Origin: Chloroflexota bacterium
Lineage (GTDB): Bacteria; Chloroflexota; Anaerolineae; UBA7937; B3-Chlor
NCBI GenBank assembly: GCA_030603665.1
Contig: JAUVXJ010000022.1
Span: 1 to 51,689, forward strand
DNA: 51,689 nt
Reading direction: 5' to 3'
The position numbers were made by a program, and so were the translations under genes. Positions 41,061 to 49,637 of this stretch are shown here, in pieces; position 1 is the first letter of the stretch; each line of letters opens with the position of its first letter. A model generated the notes under the pieces. That model did no database searches and had not been told where the DNA came from. It saw nothing but the letters and a program-made list of their open reading frames with translations.

Positions 41061-41089
41061 TTGACATCCTCCGGCAGCTGTTCTATAAT
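41061..41089 (+). promoter_or_regulatory. Full-consensus sigma70 promoter of the PD-(D/E)XK-like gene
   Basis: TTGACA (41061-41066), 17 bp, TATAAT (41084-41089): both hexamers perfect, the strongest promoter seen in the window. The ~160-nt leader contains a 6-4-6 inverted repeat (TCTAGG / CCTAGA, 41187-41202), a possible operator. Confidence 0.85.
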
Positions 41090-41259
41090 GGCTACAGTAG
41101 GCACTCTCACACGTTCCGGAGAGGGACCGGTATCATATGGACAGTCTCTGTGGATGCAACTCATGCTAGAAGCTGGGAGGATTCTGTCTAGGACACCCTA
41201 GACGGAGCCGAGGCAGATTCGGTACAGCCGACAGCTGGACGCAGAGCCTGGGAGTTGAC

Positions 41260-42780
41260 ATGTCACCCAGGACCAAGACGCCTTACGAGGCGTTCAAACC
41301 TATCAGGAACCTGTTGGGCAAGTACGACAGCGTTTCCCTCGCCATCCAAGCTGCCACCAAGCTGCACGAAGTCGAGGCGGGACCGGTCGAGAAGTGGCAG
41401 TCCTGGCCTCCTTGGCTGCTCTCAGTTCTCATCAAGTGGGGATTCGAATTCGCGGGCTCGCAGTATCCACCAAAGGCCGTGGCCGAGGCCGACTTGGTGA
41501 AGCTCATCAACAAGCTCCATGACTTCGACGGGGTCTGCGGCAGCCCGTTTCTCCACGAGGGAGGCCGTGCCGGTCTGTTGAAGTTCCTACGTACGAAGGC
41601 CTACCAGCAGTTCCGGTGGATGCAAGGCTTACGCGGTTCGTGGGACCTCGCGCGCCCAAGTAGACTGTTTTGCCATCTTCCCTCTGAGCACGCGCTCCAG
41701 ACCCAGTTCACTCAGCGCTTTGGCCTGAGCATGGCCGATTTCATCGAGCTTGCGTTCCTTCTCTGGACCTGGCTCGCGCAGTCGCCCAGCAACATGCGGT
41801 TCAATCGTGAGGTCTTGTTCGCTGACGTCGCTGTCCCGGCGGAGACGAAGGCCGCCTTCACGGCGGCTTTGGCTCTCACGCCGAACGAAGTGAAGCAGTT
41901 CCTCACTACCCGGCCACAAGCTGTGAAGAACCATTGTTTCCAGTTGACCGAACCAAGTCCTCTGGCCCGGTACCCACTCCTCACGCTTGGGGAGGGCCAA
42001 CTCGTCTACTCGCGCCGGCTATTCGAATGGACAATGAGCCATTTCTTCTACGATCAGGCAAAGGTGCTCGGCGGAAGCAGAGGGGCTGAGCTTGTCGCCC
42101 TAATCCTCGAACAGTACGTCGACCAATCACTGTCATCGATCGGACTGCCCTACTACACCGAGGCGGATCTCAAGCGCGCATTCCCCTCACGCAAAGTGAC
42201 AGATTTCGTCCTCCCTTGCGACGATCTGACGCTGATGGTGGAGGTCAAGGCTGCCGAGATGCGCCCGAGCGTGATCGTCTACCCCGCGAACGAGCAATTG
42301 AGGAGGGAGCTCCGCACCAACGTTGTCAAAGCGGTGGTGCAAGGTTACTCCCTTGCCCATGATCTGGCCATATCCTCGGCTGGTCTCGACATCCCGAACA
42401 GGTCCGATTTCTTTCTCTTCGTCCTGACTTATAGAGACATGTTCCTAGGAGCTGGTCAACCATTGTGGGACGAATTCCTCCAAGAGGCCGTGGAGCCCGA
42501 ACTCAAGAGTGAAGGCATCAGTCCGACGCTCATTTCCCCGGAGCGCATTGTCCTCCTCTCGGTTCCCGAGTGGGACATGCTACTGTCAATACTGTACACC
42601 GATTCCACACTATTGCCGACGATTCTCAATACAATGGTCGTCGACAATCGCGACCCGACAACTGCCAAGTTCACCTTTGGGCAGCATCTCAACCAGTACA
42701 TGCCAGCACAACCCCAGCTTCCCTACCTTGATGGGGAGTTCACAGCACTCTGCACCTCTATGGACGCGAAGTTGCTGTGA
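41260..42780 (+). CDS. Hypothetical protein with PD-(D/E)XK-like nuclease motif
   Basis: I do not recognise a named family for this 506-residue protein. Residues ~305-330 contain 'YYTEADLKRAFPSRKVTDF', then 'VLPCDDLTLMVEVKAAEM', which together give the D...(D)...ExK pattern of PD-(D/E)XK nucleases, with the Asp of 'VTDF' and the Glu and Lys of 'VEVKA' as candidate metal ligands. Most of the rest is predicted helical. Transcription starts from a full-consensus promoter, and GGGAG precedes the ATG. With the next gene it forms a slightly AT-richer pair between conserved housekeeping genes, which suggests horizontal acquisition and possibly a defence or DNA-processing role. Confidence 0.7.
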   Translation: MSPRTKTPYEAFKPIRNLLGKYDSVSLAIQAATKLHEVEAGPVEKWQSWPPWLLSVLIKWGFEFAGSQYPPKAVAEADLVKLINKLHDFDGVCGSPFLHEGGRAGLLKFLRTKAYQQFRWMQGLRGSWDLARPSRLFCHLPSEHALQTQFTQRFGLSMADFIELAFLLWTWLAQSPSNMRFNREVLFADVAVPAETKAAFTAALALTPNEVKQFLTTRPQAVKNHCFQLTEPSPLARYPLLTLGEGQLVYSRRLFEWTMSHFFYDQAKVLGGSRGAELVALILEQYVDQSLSSIGLPYYTEADLKRAFPSRKVTDFVLPCDDLTLMVEVKAAEMRPSVIVYPANEQLRRELRTNVVKAVVQGYSLAHDLAISSAGLDIPNRSDFFLFVLTYRDMFLGAGQPLWDEFLQEAVEPELKSEGISPTLISPERIVLLSVPEWDMLLSILYTDSTLLPTILNTMVVDNRDPTTAKFTFGQHLNQYMPAQPQLPYLDGEFTALCTSMDAKLL

Positions 42781-42930
42781 TATCCAGAAGGGCTGTGGCT
42801 GTGCCGACCCGCCGATGCGAGACGTCGCCGCCAATCAGAACCAGCTTTCGTAGCATAGGGCCCGCTTAGCTCGCTGCCGTTGTCCGGCCTACTATTGCGA
42901 ACTCATCTCCCGTCACTGAAGAGGTGCATC

Positions 42931-43941
42931 ATGAAGTTTGAATCCAGCTTCTTAGTCCGCACTGTAGAACTGACTCGTTCCGAGTGGATATGCGTTTGTC
43001 CCGCGATATCGTTGAAGGCCATTGCACCAACAAGGCAAGAATCCGTAGAGGCCATGAAAGCTAAGCTAGAGGGGTATGTGAACAGTCACGGTGCATACTA
43101 CATAGACAACATTGGGAGGGGGCCAGCTGGAGTCTGCTGTCCAGAAGGTTTCCTCTTGCTACCAGGTGACGTTTGGACCTGCAAGCTAGACAAACAGGTG
43201 TGTGAACTCCAAGCCTGGATACCGGCTGGCGACAAGGAGAAGTTCATCGCCAGTTGTCATGCACCCCGGGAGAGGAAGGAGGACATCTACCGAATTGTCA
43301 CGGAGGGTGTGTACAAGGGAGCACACCACAAGCCAGGTCGCTATCTGTGTCCTACGTGCACGGGGAAGCTTGACGCTCGCTATCACTACTCGTGGGAACT
43401 GACTCCGCCGAGTCACTTTGTTGATGCTGATGATCACATTGTTCGGGCAGCTCTGACACAGAAGGGTCTGGGTAATACTGTTGTTAGTTGCAGTCTCTGT
43501 CCAGATTGCCTCAAGGAAGTCATGAAAACTGCGAAGCCTGATCTTGTAGGCGAACTGGAGAGTATCGAGCTCAGTTTCACCAACGAACTTCTCCATACCA
43601 GTCGTTCTGGCGACTCAGATCTGGAGACGAAGAGGCCGCTTCGCGATCGCGTGTCAGCACTTCTTGAATCGCCTGACAGCGGTGCGCGTCTCGGGCTTGC
43701 TCTAGCTTCTCTGTACGGTCAGGAGGACTATACTCCTGACGTCGGAGATGGGCTTGTGCTGGCAGGAGATTGGCTGGGGTTGACAGATGAAGAGGTGACC
43801 GACATCTCCAACGACGAAGACCAATCGGGGTATGAAAGACTGCAAGAGACCGCTGACTCAGTAGCTTGGCGCGCTGGATGGGTGGTCCTCTGCAGTGGAT
43901 TGGAGGAGTTGCTTAGGCAGGGATGGAGGCCGCCAGAATAG
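42931..43941 (+). CDS. Hypothetical Cys-rich protein, HicB-like N-terminus
   Basis: I do not recognise this 336-residue protein. Its N-terminal ~60 residues ('LTRSEWICVCPAISLKAIA', then 'QESVEAMKAKLEGYV') have the strand-helix arrangement of HicB-type antitoxin folds, only as a loose resemblance. The middle holds a CPTC pair and 'CSLCPDC', which could form a zinc site. The C-terminal third is acidic and helical, with a Trp-rich end. AGAGGTG lies before the ATG at 42931; an earlier in-frame start is less likely. It follows the PD-(D/E)XK-like gene by 150 bp in the same direction. Codon use looks more AT-rich than in its neighbours. Confidence 0.6.
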   Translation: MKFESSFLVRTVELTRSEWICVCPAISLKAIAPTRQESVEAMKAKLEGYVNSHGAYYIDNIGRGPAGVCCPEGFLLLPGDVWTCKLDKQVCELQAWIPAGDKEKFIASCHAPRERKEDIYRIVTEGVYKGAHHKPGRYLCPTCTGKLDARYHYSWELTPPSHFVDADDHIVRAALTQKGLGNTVVSCSLCPDCLKEVMKTAKPDLVGELESIELSFTNELLHTSRSGDSDLETKRPLRDRVSALLESPDSGARLGLALASLYGQEDYTPDVGDGLVLAGDWLGLTDEEVTDISNDEDQSGYERLQETADSVAWRAGWVVLCSGLEELLRQGWRPPE

Positions 43942-43990
43942 GAGGTCATCCAACGGCTTGCGGAGCCGACGCTCGCCTTTGCCCCTTCGC

Positions 43991-44017
43991 CAGGCGGGTG
44001 CTGCCTCGCCTGTTTCA
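43991..44017 (+). terminator. Weak terminator after the Cys-rich gene
   Basis: CAGGCG pairs with CGCCTG around a 10-nt loop, followed by TTTC; the stem is short and overlaps the end of the convergent gene. Confidence 0.35.
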
Positions 44018-44974
44018 TCCTTCCAGCTTCATCATTTGCTGTTTCACAGCGTCGTAGCTGGAGCGGCTGAACGGGCAGACCGCGATGCACACCGAACACC
44101 CGTAGTAATCGCTGAAGTACGGGAAACACCGCTCGTTGAAGACGTGGGTGATCTGACCGTTTTGGTGCCGCTGCGGCTCGGGCATGATGGCCTCAGGCGG
44201 GCATTTGCGGATACAGATCTGGCAGGTGCGGCAGAACTCTTCCACCCACTGGTGCTCGTTCTGTTTGCTGAAGGGCAGATTCTCGATGCTGGTGAATATT
44301 GCGGCCAGACGCACTCGCGGGCCGTGCTCAGGGGTGACCAGCATTCCGTTGGCGCCCATCCATCCCAACCCGGCCATCTGACCCAGGGGCGGATAGAGCG
44401 TCAGTCCCATGAGAGGATGGCCGGCGTGGGCGGAATAGCCATGCTGGCGCAGGTAGTCGGCCCCCTTGTTGGCGATCCGCCCCAGATCTCGATAGATCTC
44501 GAAGACGGCCTTCATAGCATCTGGGCTGGGCGCGGTTTCGATGCGCGGCTTGTCCATCTCCATGCTCATCACGACAGCGTTGGTGTGCAAGATGGCCTTG
44601 TTTCTGAAGATCCAGCGCTCTGGGACCCGGGTATAGCCAACACTGCTGGCCCCAAGCTTGAGGAGGTAGGCCTCCAGGTCGGCGATGAACTCCGGCGGCG
44701 CCTCTGTCTTGGGAGGGCTGGGGTTCTTGTCCAGCGACTGGAGAGACTTTCGCAACCCCATTATCGTAGGGAACATGATGGGCATCACCTGAAGCTCAGG
44801 GCCGCTGCGGCCGCGCTTGATGCCCTCTTTGATGATCTCGAAACGCACTGGAGAGTCAGCTATCCAACGAGAAGCGCCCGGCATCTCAGTGACTCGATCT
44901 TCCAGATGATCCATATTGATGAAACGGGAATTCATCATCAGGTTCCGAAAGACAGCGGAAAGGCCTTTACCCAT
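44015..44974 (-). CDS. 4Fe-4S protein related to reductive dehalogenase / QueG-type enzymes
   Basis: This 319-residue protein has two cubane-cluster motifs near its C-terminus, 'CRTCQICIRKCP' and 'CSVCIAVCP' with an extra Cys between them, the ferredoxin arrangement of reductive dehalogenases and epoxyqueuosine reductase. The middle region 'YLRQHGYSAHAGHPLMG' and 'GQMAGLGWMGANGMLVTPEHGPRVRLAAIFT' (key residues G-L-G, G-x-N-G, G-P-R-x-R) is the fold that binds corrinoid in those enzymes. There is no twin-Arg signal and no RdhB membrane anchor nearby, so respiratory dehalogenation is not indicated. A cytoplasmic corrinoid/Fe-S reductase is the best reading. The ATG at 44974 was preferred to an upstream GTG. 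Confidence 0.75.
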   Translation of the reverse strand: MGKGLSAVFRNLMMNSRFINMDHLEDRVTEMPGASRWIADSPVRFEIIKEGIKRGRSGPELQVMPIMFPTIMGLRKSLQSLDKNPSPPKTEAPPEFIADLEAYLLKLGASSVGYTRVPERWIFRNKAILHTNAVVMSMEMDKPRIETAPSPDAMKAVFEIYRDLGRIANKGADYLRQHGYSAHAGHPLMGLTLYPPLGQMAGLGWMGANGMLVTPEHGPRVRLAAIFTSIENLPFSKQNEHQWVEEFCRTCQICIRKCPPEAIMPEPQRHQNGQITHVFNERCFPYFSDYYGCSVCIAVCPFSRSSYDAVKQQMMKLEG

Positions 44975-45205
44975 TGGTCTTGTCCTCGCATCCCTTGAAT
45001 CTGACTTGCTGCTTGATTCGGACGTCACTTGCACAGGAATGGAGAATCATTCACAGGCTTTGCCCACGAACAGAGCCTCAATGATCAGATCCTGAAGAGA
45101 GCCCGCAGACACGGAGATTCTAGGGGTGCTCCCTCGAAGAGTCAAAACAGCCTTCAGAACCCCGAAAAAGTGGTCACGATGTCTGGGCTCATCCACAAAC
45201 ATGTG

Positions 45206-45235
45206 TTGCCGAGGGGGCGAGCCATGATGTATAAT
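45206..45235 (+). promoter_or_regulatory. Promoter of the Crp/Fnr-family gene
   Basis: A perfect -10 TATAAT (45230-45235) is preceded at 18 bp by TTGCCG (45206-45211). The remainder of the 44975-45283 spacer shows no gene. Confidence 0.65.
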
Positions 45236-45283
45236 GATGCGCGCCTTCCCACTCTGCTAAGGCCAAGGCGTGGAGTGTAGAAC

Positions 45284-45958
45284 ATGGCGATGGACGTAAG
45301 AACGAAGGTCGGCTATCTGAAGACCGTGGACATCTTCATGGACTTGGCCGATGACGAACTGGCTGACTTGGAAACCTCGATTACCACCATTCCCTGTGCA
45401 CCTGGGAAGATCTTCTACGCCCCGGAGGACACGGGGGAGGCTCTGTTCATCCTCAAGCAGGGCAAGGTACAGCTATACCGCATCTCCGCTGATGGAAGGA
45501 AGCTGGTCACGAATACTTTGGGGCCGGGCACCATCTTCGGGGAGATGACATTGATGGGCCAGGGTATGTATGACAGCTTCGCAGAAGCCACCGAGGAATG
45601 CTCCGTGTGCAAGATGGATCGCGACCGTCTGGAGCAATTGCTCTTGGACAAGCCTGAGGTGGCGCTGCGGATTCTGGAGGTGATCGGAAGACGTCTTCTG
45701 GAGGTGGAGGCCCGGCTGGAGGACCTCGCGTTCAAGACTGTGGCGGGGAGACTGGCCTCGCTCCTGCTCCGCCTGATGAAGGAGCAGGGAACCACGATTC
45801 GCGGCCTCACGCATCAGAACCTGGCCGATGACATTGGCACCCATCGAGAGACAGCCACCCAGACTCTCACCAAGTTCAGGGCCATGGGGCTGCTGGACAC
45901 AGGTCGCAAGCGGATAGAGATCCTGGACCCTGAAGGTTTGCAGCGGGTTGCCAACTAG
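45284..45958 (+). CDS. Crp/Fnr-family transcriptional regulator
   Basis: This 224-residue regulator has a cyclic-nucleotide-type beta-roll domain (~15-125, with 'GEALFILKQGKVQLYRISADGR' and 'GTIFGEMTLMGQGMYDSFAEA') and a dimer helix. The C-terminal helix-turn-helix includes 'LTHQNLADDIGTHRETATQTLTKFRAMGLLD', here cited by its key residues L-A-D-x-I-G and R-E-T. The R-S/T dyad expected for cAMP-binding CRP is not obvious, and no Fnr N-terminal Cys cluster exists, so another signal is likely. The start follows GGAGTG by 6 nt. It faces away from the Fe-S protein gene and may control it. Confidence 0.88.
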   Translation: MAMDVRTKVGYLKTVDIFMDLADDELADLETSITTIPCAPGKIFYAPEDTGEALFILKQGKVQLYRISADGRKLVTNTLGPGTIFGEMTLMGQGMYDSFAEATEECSVCKMDRDRLEQLLLDKPEVALRILEVIGRRLLEVEARLEDLAFKTVAGRLASLLLRLMKEQGTTIRGLTHQNLADDIGTHRETATQTLTKFRAMGLLDTGRKRIEILDPEGLQRVAN

Positions 45959-45975
45959 CGAAGATTCCATGAACG

Positions 45976-46003
45976 CAAAAGGCCAGCCCGCACAGAGCTG
46001 GCC
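45976..46003 (-). terminator. Terminator of the bactofilin operon
   Basis: GGCCAGC pairs with GCTGGCC around a 9-nt loop; the minus strand continues with TTTTGCG, 22 bp past the bactofilin stop. Confidence 0.6.
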
Positions 46004-46025
46004 CTGAACTTAGCTCAGACCTCGA

Positions 46026-46463
46026 TCACGCTTCGGTACTATCCTCCGCGTCGTCATCTTTGGGTTCCGCAAGCTTCTTGGGTTCCTCGTCGCCTGCTGT
46101 GAGAAGGGGCTCGAACTCGGCCGGCATTTCACTCCTGCCGCTGAACACTCCACCCTCGTCTATCAGGAATGAAGCAACCTGGATATCACCCCAGAGGAGA
46201 CCGGTCGAAAGAATCTCCAGCCTGCCAGAGGCGATGATGTCTCCCTTCACAGCTCCGGAGATGGAGACGTTGCGGCCCACGATGTCAGCCACGACTTTGG
46301 CTGTCTCGCCAATGATGACGTTGCCCATCGTCTCCAGGCTACCCTGGAAGACACCGTCCACGCGCACACCCCCATCGCACTTGAGCTCCCCGATGAAAGT
46401 GGCTGTGGGCCCTATGACGTTTTCGATCCTGTCGCTGGCCGGACTATCCAGTACATCAGCCAA
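46026..46463 (-). CDS. Bactofilin
   Basis: This 145-residue protein is a bactofilin, a small polymerising cytoskeletal protein that scaffolds cell-wall enzymes in other bacteria. The core (~15-110) is a right-handed beta-helix with repeating hydrophobic-polar strands such as 'VIGPTATFIGELKCDGGVRVDG', shown here by the G-E-L-K-C-D-G-G-V-R-V-D-G core, and 'LETMGNVIIGETAKVVADI'. The C-terminal tail is acidic and probably disordered. The start is a TTG at 46463, supported by AGGAGG 8 nt upstream. It follows a LytM-type M23 peptidase gene in the same direction, a pairing seen in several bacteria and functionally plausible. Confidence 0.9.
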   Translation of the reverse strand: MADVLDSPASDRIENVIGPTATFIGELKCDGGVRVDGVFQGSLETMGNVIIGETAKVVADIVGRNVSISGAVKGDIIASGRLEILSTGLLWGDIQVASFLIDEGGVFSGRSEMPAEFEPLLTAGDEEPKKLAEPKDDDAEDSTEA

Positions 46464-46520
46464 AGCTCAATCCTCCTTAGCCGCTAGTCGCGATCAACAC
46501 CGGCCCGTGATACCTGATCG

Positions 46521-47543
46521 TCACTCCTGACCGAGGGTCAGGTAGATCATGGGATCTACCGGGACACCATTCAGCTGAATCTCATAGTGGAGATGAGGAC
46601 CGGTGCTCCTGCCCGAGTCACCTGAGAGTGCGATCTCCTGTCCTTCCTCTACGATGTCCCCCGGGTCCACGGAGTACCAGGAATTGTGACCGTAAATCGT
46701 GGAGAAGCCCATCTCGTGTTCCAGGATGACGGTCCAGCCGAGCCCCGGGCGCCAGCCAGCAAAAGCGACCTTCCCCGCCTTGGTGGCGCGGACAGGTGTG
46801 CCATACCACGCTCCAATATCCAAAGCCTGATGAAACTCCAACTCGCCCGTCGAGGGCAGAGCTCGATAGCCAAACTCAGAGGTGACCGGCCCTTCCAGGG
46901 GCCACGCCTTCGGAGCCGCGGCCAGAAGCCGCAACTGCCGCTCCAGTTCCTCGGGATCATCGCGCTTCTCGGGTGATATCCTCTCTACCCTCGCGGTCAG
47001 CGCACCCAGCAGCACATTCAACTCGTCTGTGCTCTCTGGGAGCAGCAACTCCAATTCCCCCAGCTCGCCAACTGCTTCGACGGCAAGAGACATGCCGTAG
47101 TCACCGAGTTCCGATCCGCCCTGTCCGCCCAGCATGCCGGACGAGGTCGGCGGGACTGTGGCTGTGGCGGTGATCATCGCATTGTCGTCCAGACCGATCA
47201 GATCTCGGATCTGCCGGGAGAGGTTCTCTATCTCCAGCATGCCCACTCTGAATCGGTCCACCGACCGTGAGAGTGTTGTGACCTCCTCCTGCTGTGTGAG
47301 AATGGTGAGACGCATCTCTCGTTCACGTGCCTCATGCACTGTTTGTTGCTCGGCTAGCTCCCCTATCCGGGCGCTGAGGCTGTGATTGCTGAGAGCAAGG
47401 TAGAAGAAGCCCACGAGCAATAGCAGCAACAGGGCTATTGACGTTGGGATGATCCAGAGGGGTATTCGTAGAGCTACGGGAGGACGCTCAGAATGAGGCA
47501 CGATCATAAGCGTCAGCGACCGCGTCTCTCTCTTGCGTGTCAC
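46521..47543 (-). CDS. M23-family (LytM) cell-wall endopeptidase-like protein
   Basis: This 340-residue protein has one N-terminal membrane helix (~28-50), a coiled coil (~55-110) and a C-terminal LytM domain (~225-335). The zinc ligands of the family are present: His and Asp in 'FHQALDIG' and His in 'HLHYEI'. Thus it may cleave peptidoglycan cross-bridges outside the membrane. The second half of the H-x-H pair, 'GPHLHYE', is also intact. The start is a GTG behind AAGGAG. It lies upstream of the bactofilin gene, which may position it, and has its own promoter at 47649-47677 inside the end of the preceding gene. Confidence 0.9.
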   Translation of the reverse strand: MTRKRETRSLTLMIVPHSERPPVALRIPLWIIPTSIALLLLLLVGFFYLALSNHSLSARIGELAEQQTVHEAREREMRLTILTQQEEVTTLSRSVDRFRVGMLEIENLSRQIRDLIGLDDNAMITATATVPPTSSGMLGGQGGSELGDYGMSLAVEAVGELGELELLLPESTDELNVLLGALTARVERISPEKRDDPEELERQLRLLAAAPKAWPLEGPVTSEFGYRALPSTGELEFHQALDIGAWYGTPVRATKAGKVAFAGWRPGLGWTVILEHEMGFSTIYGHNSWYSVDPGDIVEEGQEIALSGDSGRSTGPHLHYEIQLNGVPVDPMIYLTLGQE

Positions 47544-47648
47544 TGTGGGCTGTCTCCTTGAATCCGCTTCTTGGCCGCATCTGCGGCGACGCCGGGCCGT
47601 GGACGACTGCCTGTGGACAGCGTCGCGGAGGCGATGGGGACCAAAAGC

Positions 47649-47677
47649 ACTATACTATAGATGCGACTCTTTGTCAA
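47649..47677 (-). promoter_or_regulatory. Internal promoter for the M23-bactofilin pair
   Basis: A -35 TTGACA (47672-47677), 17-bp spacer and -10 TATAGT (47649-47654) lie on the minus strand. The -35 falls inside the last codons of the DUF4446 gene. Confidence 0.7.
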
Positions 47678-48176
47678 CGTCGCTGCCGGAGGCTCGCGCG
47701 ATGGCCTCCGTCTCTTCTGCGGAGAGAGTGTACGTGGAATCCCATCTGTTGATGGGCTTGGCGTACAGACGGTTCTCGCCACGCCCCTGGAGCGAACTGA
47801 TGACGACACCGTCCCCCTCTTCGTCAAGCAAAGCCAGCGCGAAACTCTGGTCGCCCCCGATGCCCTCGTAAGCATTGAAGCGAACCAGCTCCAGCCGCTG
47901 TATGCTGCTTCTGACCTGGCTCTCCAGTCGATCCGAGGTTCTGCTCAGCTGTTCCGCCTTGGAGCCCGCGAGACGCATCTGCTCCACGTACATGCTGAGC
48001 AATTCTCCCACGTTCTTGCTGTCAGCGCCAGTCAAGAGCGCTGCGTAGGTGCGGCGCAGCTTACTGACTCGCCGGTGCAGCGCGACCAGCCAGACGATTG
48101 AGACGAGAACCAGTAGAAGCACGGATAGCCACAGGTAGAACCCGTAGCTCTCGTAGACCAGGAACAGGGGTTGCAC
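47655..48176 (-). CDS. DUF4446 family membrane protein
   Basis: This 173-residue protein has one N-terminal membrane helix (~13-31) and a cytoplasmic part that starts with a coiled coil ('LLSMYVEQMRLAGSKAEQLSRTSDRLESQV') and continues with 'RFNAYEGIGGDQSFALALLDEEGDGVVISSLQGR', cited here by its core R-F-N-A-x-x-G-x-G-G-x-Q-S-F-A-L-A. This is the DUF4446 signature. Function is unknown. It is common in Firmicutes and Chloroflexota. A divergent promoter lies upstream; the M23-bactofilin genes follow. Confidence 0.85.
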   Translation of the reverse strand: MQPLFLVYESYGFYLWLSVLLLVLVSIVWLVALHRRVSKLRRTYAALLTGADSKNVGELLSMYVEQMRLAGSKAEQLSRTSDRLESQVRSSIQRLELVRFNAYEGIGGDQSFALALLDEEGDGVVISSLQGRGENRLYAKPINRWDSTYTLSAEETEAIARASGSDVDKESHL

Positions 48177-48222
48177 TTCTTATCCACCTCGTAATCACTC
48201 TGATAGTTGGCCAAGCTCGCCT

Positions 48223-48251
48223 ATTGTACTCTCCCGAACGTGTTTAGTCAA
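48223..48251 (-). promoter_or_regulatory. Promoter of the DUF4446 gene
   Basis: A -35 TTGACT (48246-48251), 17-bp spacer and -10 TACAAT (48223-48228) lie on the minus strand, back to back with the plus-strand promoter at 48260-48288. Confidence 0.7.
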
Positions 48252-48259
48252 CTCCGATA

Positions 48260-48288
48260 TTGACACTGCGTGGAGCCTCGGCTACTAT
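48260..48288 (+). promoter_or_regulatory. Promoter of the HD-GYP response regulator
   Basis: A -35 TTGACA (48260-48265), 17-bp spacer and -10 TACTAT (48283-48288) lie on the plus strand; +1 near 48295 excludes the upstream in-frame start and supports the ATG at 48333. Confidence 0.7.
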
Positions 48289-48332
48289 AACACGTGGCTT
48301 GCTTTACCCAACCATTTCCGGGGGTGGGCGCG

Positions 48333-49382
48333 ATGGTCAGCAAATCAGAGCACCAGGTTGACAAGAGCATACTGGTGGTGGACGACGAGATGGTCGTCAG
48401 CGAAATGCTGACGCGCTACTTGTCTCAGGAGGGCTATTCCTGCGTCGCTGCCCAAAACGGACTGGAGGCGCTGGGGAAGCTCGGCGAGCATCCCTGCGCC
48501 CTCGCCTTGTGTGATATCAGGATGCCGGGCATGGACGGCATCGAGCTATTGAAACGCATCAAGGAGCACGACGACGAGATCGCGGTGATCATGGTCTCTG
48601 CGGTGGACAACAGGGAGGTAGCTGTGGATTCCATGCGGGCCGGAGCGTACGACTACGTGATCAAGCCTTTTCATCTTGAGGAGGTGCTGATTTGCGTCCA
48701 GAGGGCGTTGCAGAACCGCAGGTTGCTTCTGGAGAGGAAGGAGTATCAACTCTCTCTGGAGAGAAGGGTGGAGGAGAGAACCAGAGAGCTGGCAGAGAAG
48801 AATGAGGAATTGCAGCGACTGTTCATAAGTGCCATAGAGAGCATCGTTCTCGCGCTACAGGCGAAAGACGAGTATACAGAAGGACATTCCAGACGTGTGT
48901 CCGTCGATGCTACCGCCATCGCCAGGGAGCTATCACTGCCCGAAGAAGAGGTGGAGAACATCCGGCTGGCAGCGCTGCTCCACGATATCGGCAAGGTTGG
49001 CGCCAAGGAGAGCATCCTGAACAAGCCCGGCAGGCTTACCGATGAGGAGGGAGATCACATACGATCGCACCCTCTCATCGCTGCCAGCATCTTGGAGCCT
49101 ATCACGCCGCTCAAAGACATAATCGGCTATGTCAAGCACGTGCATGAAGACTACGACGGGAGCGGCTATCCCGATGGGTTGACAGCGGAGGAGATACCGT
49201 TGGGGGCGAGGATTATCGCGGTAGCCGACGTCTTCGACGCCATGACTTCGGCGCGGCCCTACCGTCCGGCCATGGCAGAGGACGTGGTATTCGACCATCT
49301 ACGCAATGAAGTTGGCAAGCAGTTCGACCCCGTCATGGTGAAGGCCTTTCTTGAGGTCTACCAGCGGCAAGGACGACAATAG
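48333..49382 (+). CDS. Response regulator with HD-GYP c-di-GMP phosphodiesterase domain
   Basis: This 349-residue RpfG-type protein has a receiver domain ('ILVVDDEMV', phosphoacceptor Asp61 in 'LCDIRMPGMDG', 'IKPF') joined by a coiled coil to an HD-GYP domain. The HD pair is His217-Asp218 in 'LLHDIGKVGAK', followed by further His in 'RSHPLIAA' and 'HVHEDYDGSGYPDG'. The GYP triad is Gly278-Tyr279-Pro280. All expected metal ligands appear present, so hydrolysis of cyclic di-GMP is likely. GGGGGTG lies before the ATG at 48333. It is monocistronic with a strong terminator. Confidence 0.93.
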   Translation: MVSKSEHQVDKSILVVDDEMVVSEMLTRYLSQEGYSCVAAQNGLEALGKLGEHPCALALCDIRMPGMDGIELLKRIKEHDDEIAVIMVSAVDNREVAVDSMRAGAYDYVIKPFHLEEVLICVQRALQNRRLLLERKEYQLSLERRVEERTRELAEKNEELQRLFISAIESIVLALQAKDEYTEGHSRRVSVDATAIARELSLPEEEVENIRLAALLHDIGKVGAKESILNKPGRLTDEEGDHIRSHPLIAASILEPITPLKDIIGYVKHVHEDYDGSGYPDGLTAEEIPLGARIIAVADVFDAMTSARPYRPAMAEDVVFDHLRNEVGKQFDPVMVKAFLEVYQRQGRQ

Positions 49383-49413
49383 CCTGATCCACTGGACCTA
49401 ACGAGCTGGGAGA

Positions 49414-49446
49414 GAGCCACCCGCCAGCCGGGTGGCTCCTTTGTTC
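49414..49446 (+). terminator. Intrinsic terminator of the HD-GYP gene
   Basis: A perfect 10-bp stem (49414-49423 with 49429-49438) with a 5-nt loop is followed by CTTTGTT. Confidence 0.8.
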
Positions 49447-49637
49447 CGACTACCAAGGGATCAAGCTATCCACAGTCTTGGCTCTGGAGCGCAGTGAACC
49501 TCTTGTGCAGAGCTCAGCCTCCACTCGGCTCGATGAGGCGCCCTTTGAGTACCCATCTCCCGATAACTATGGTCTATCCCTAACCGATTCCCCGACCACT
49601 GACGGGTCGGCGAGGGTGGTGGTATCGCCGAGTTGTT

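Noticed and set aside
44015..44974. Respiratory reductive dehalogenase
   Set aside because: There is no twin-Arg signal or RdhB-type anchor gene, and the length is too short for a typical RdhA.
43895..44998. A 367-codon plus-strand frame opposite the Fe-S protein
   Set aside because: The opposite strand encodes two clear 4Fe-4S motifs. The plus-strand product is low-complexity His/Arg/Asp-rich, typical of an antisense shadow.
49447..49637. Remnant of an insertion sequence next to the acs remnant
   Set aside because: No inverted repeats, target duplication or transposase-like frame could be seen. The segment is unassigned.
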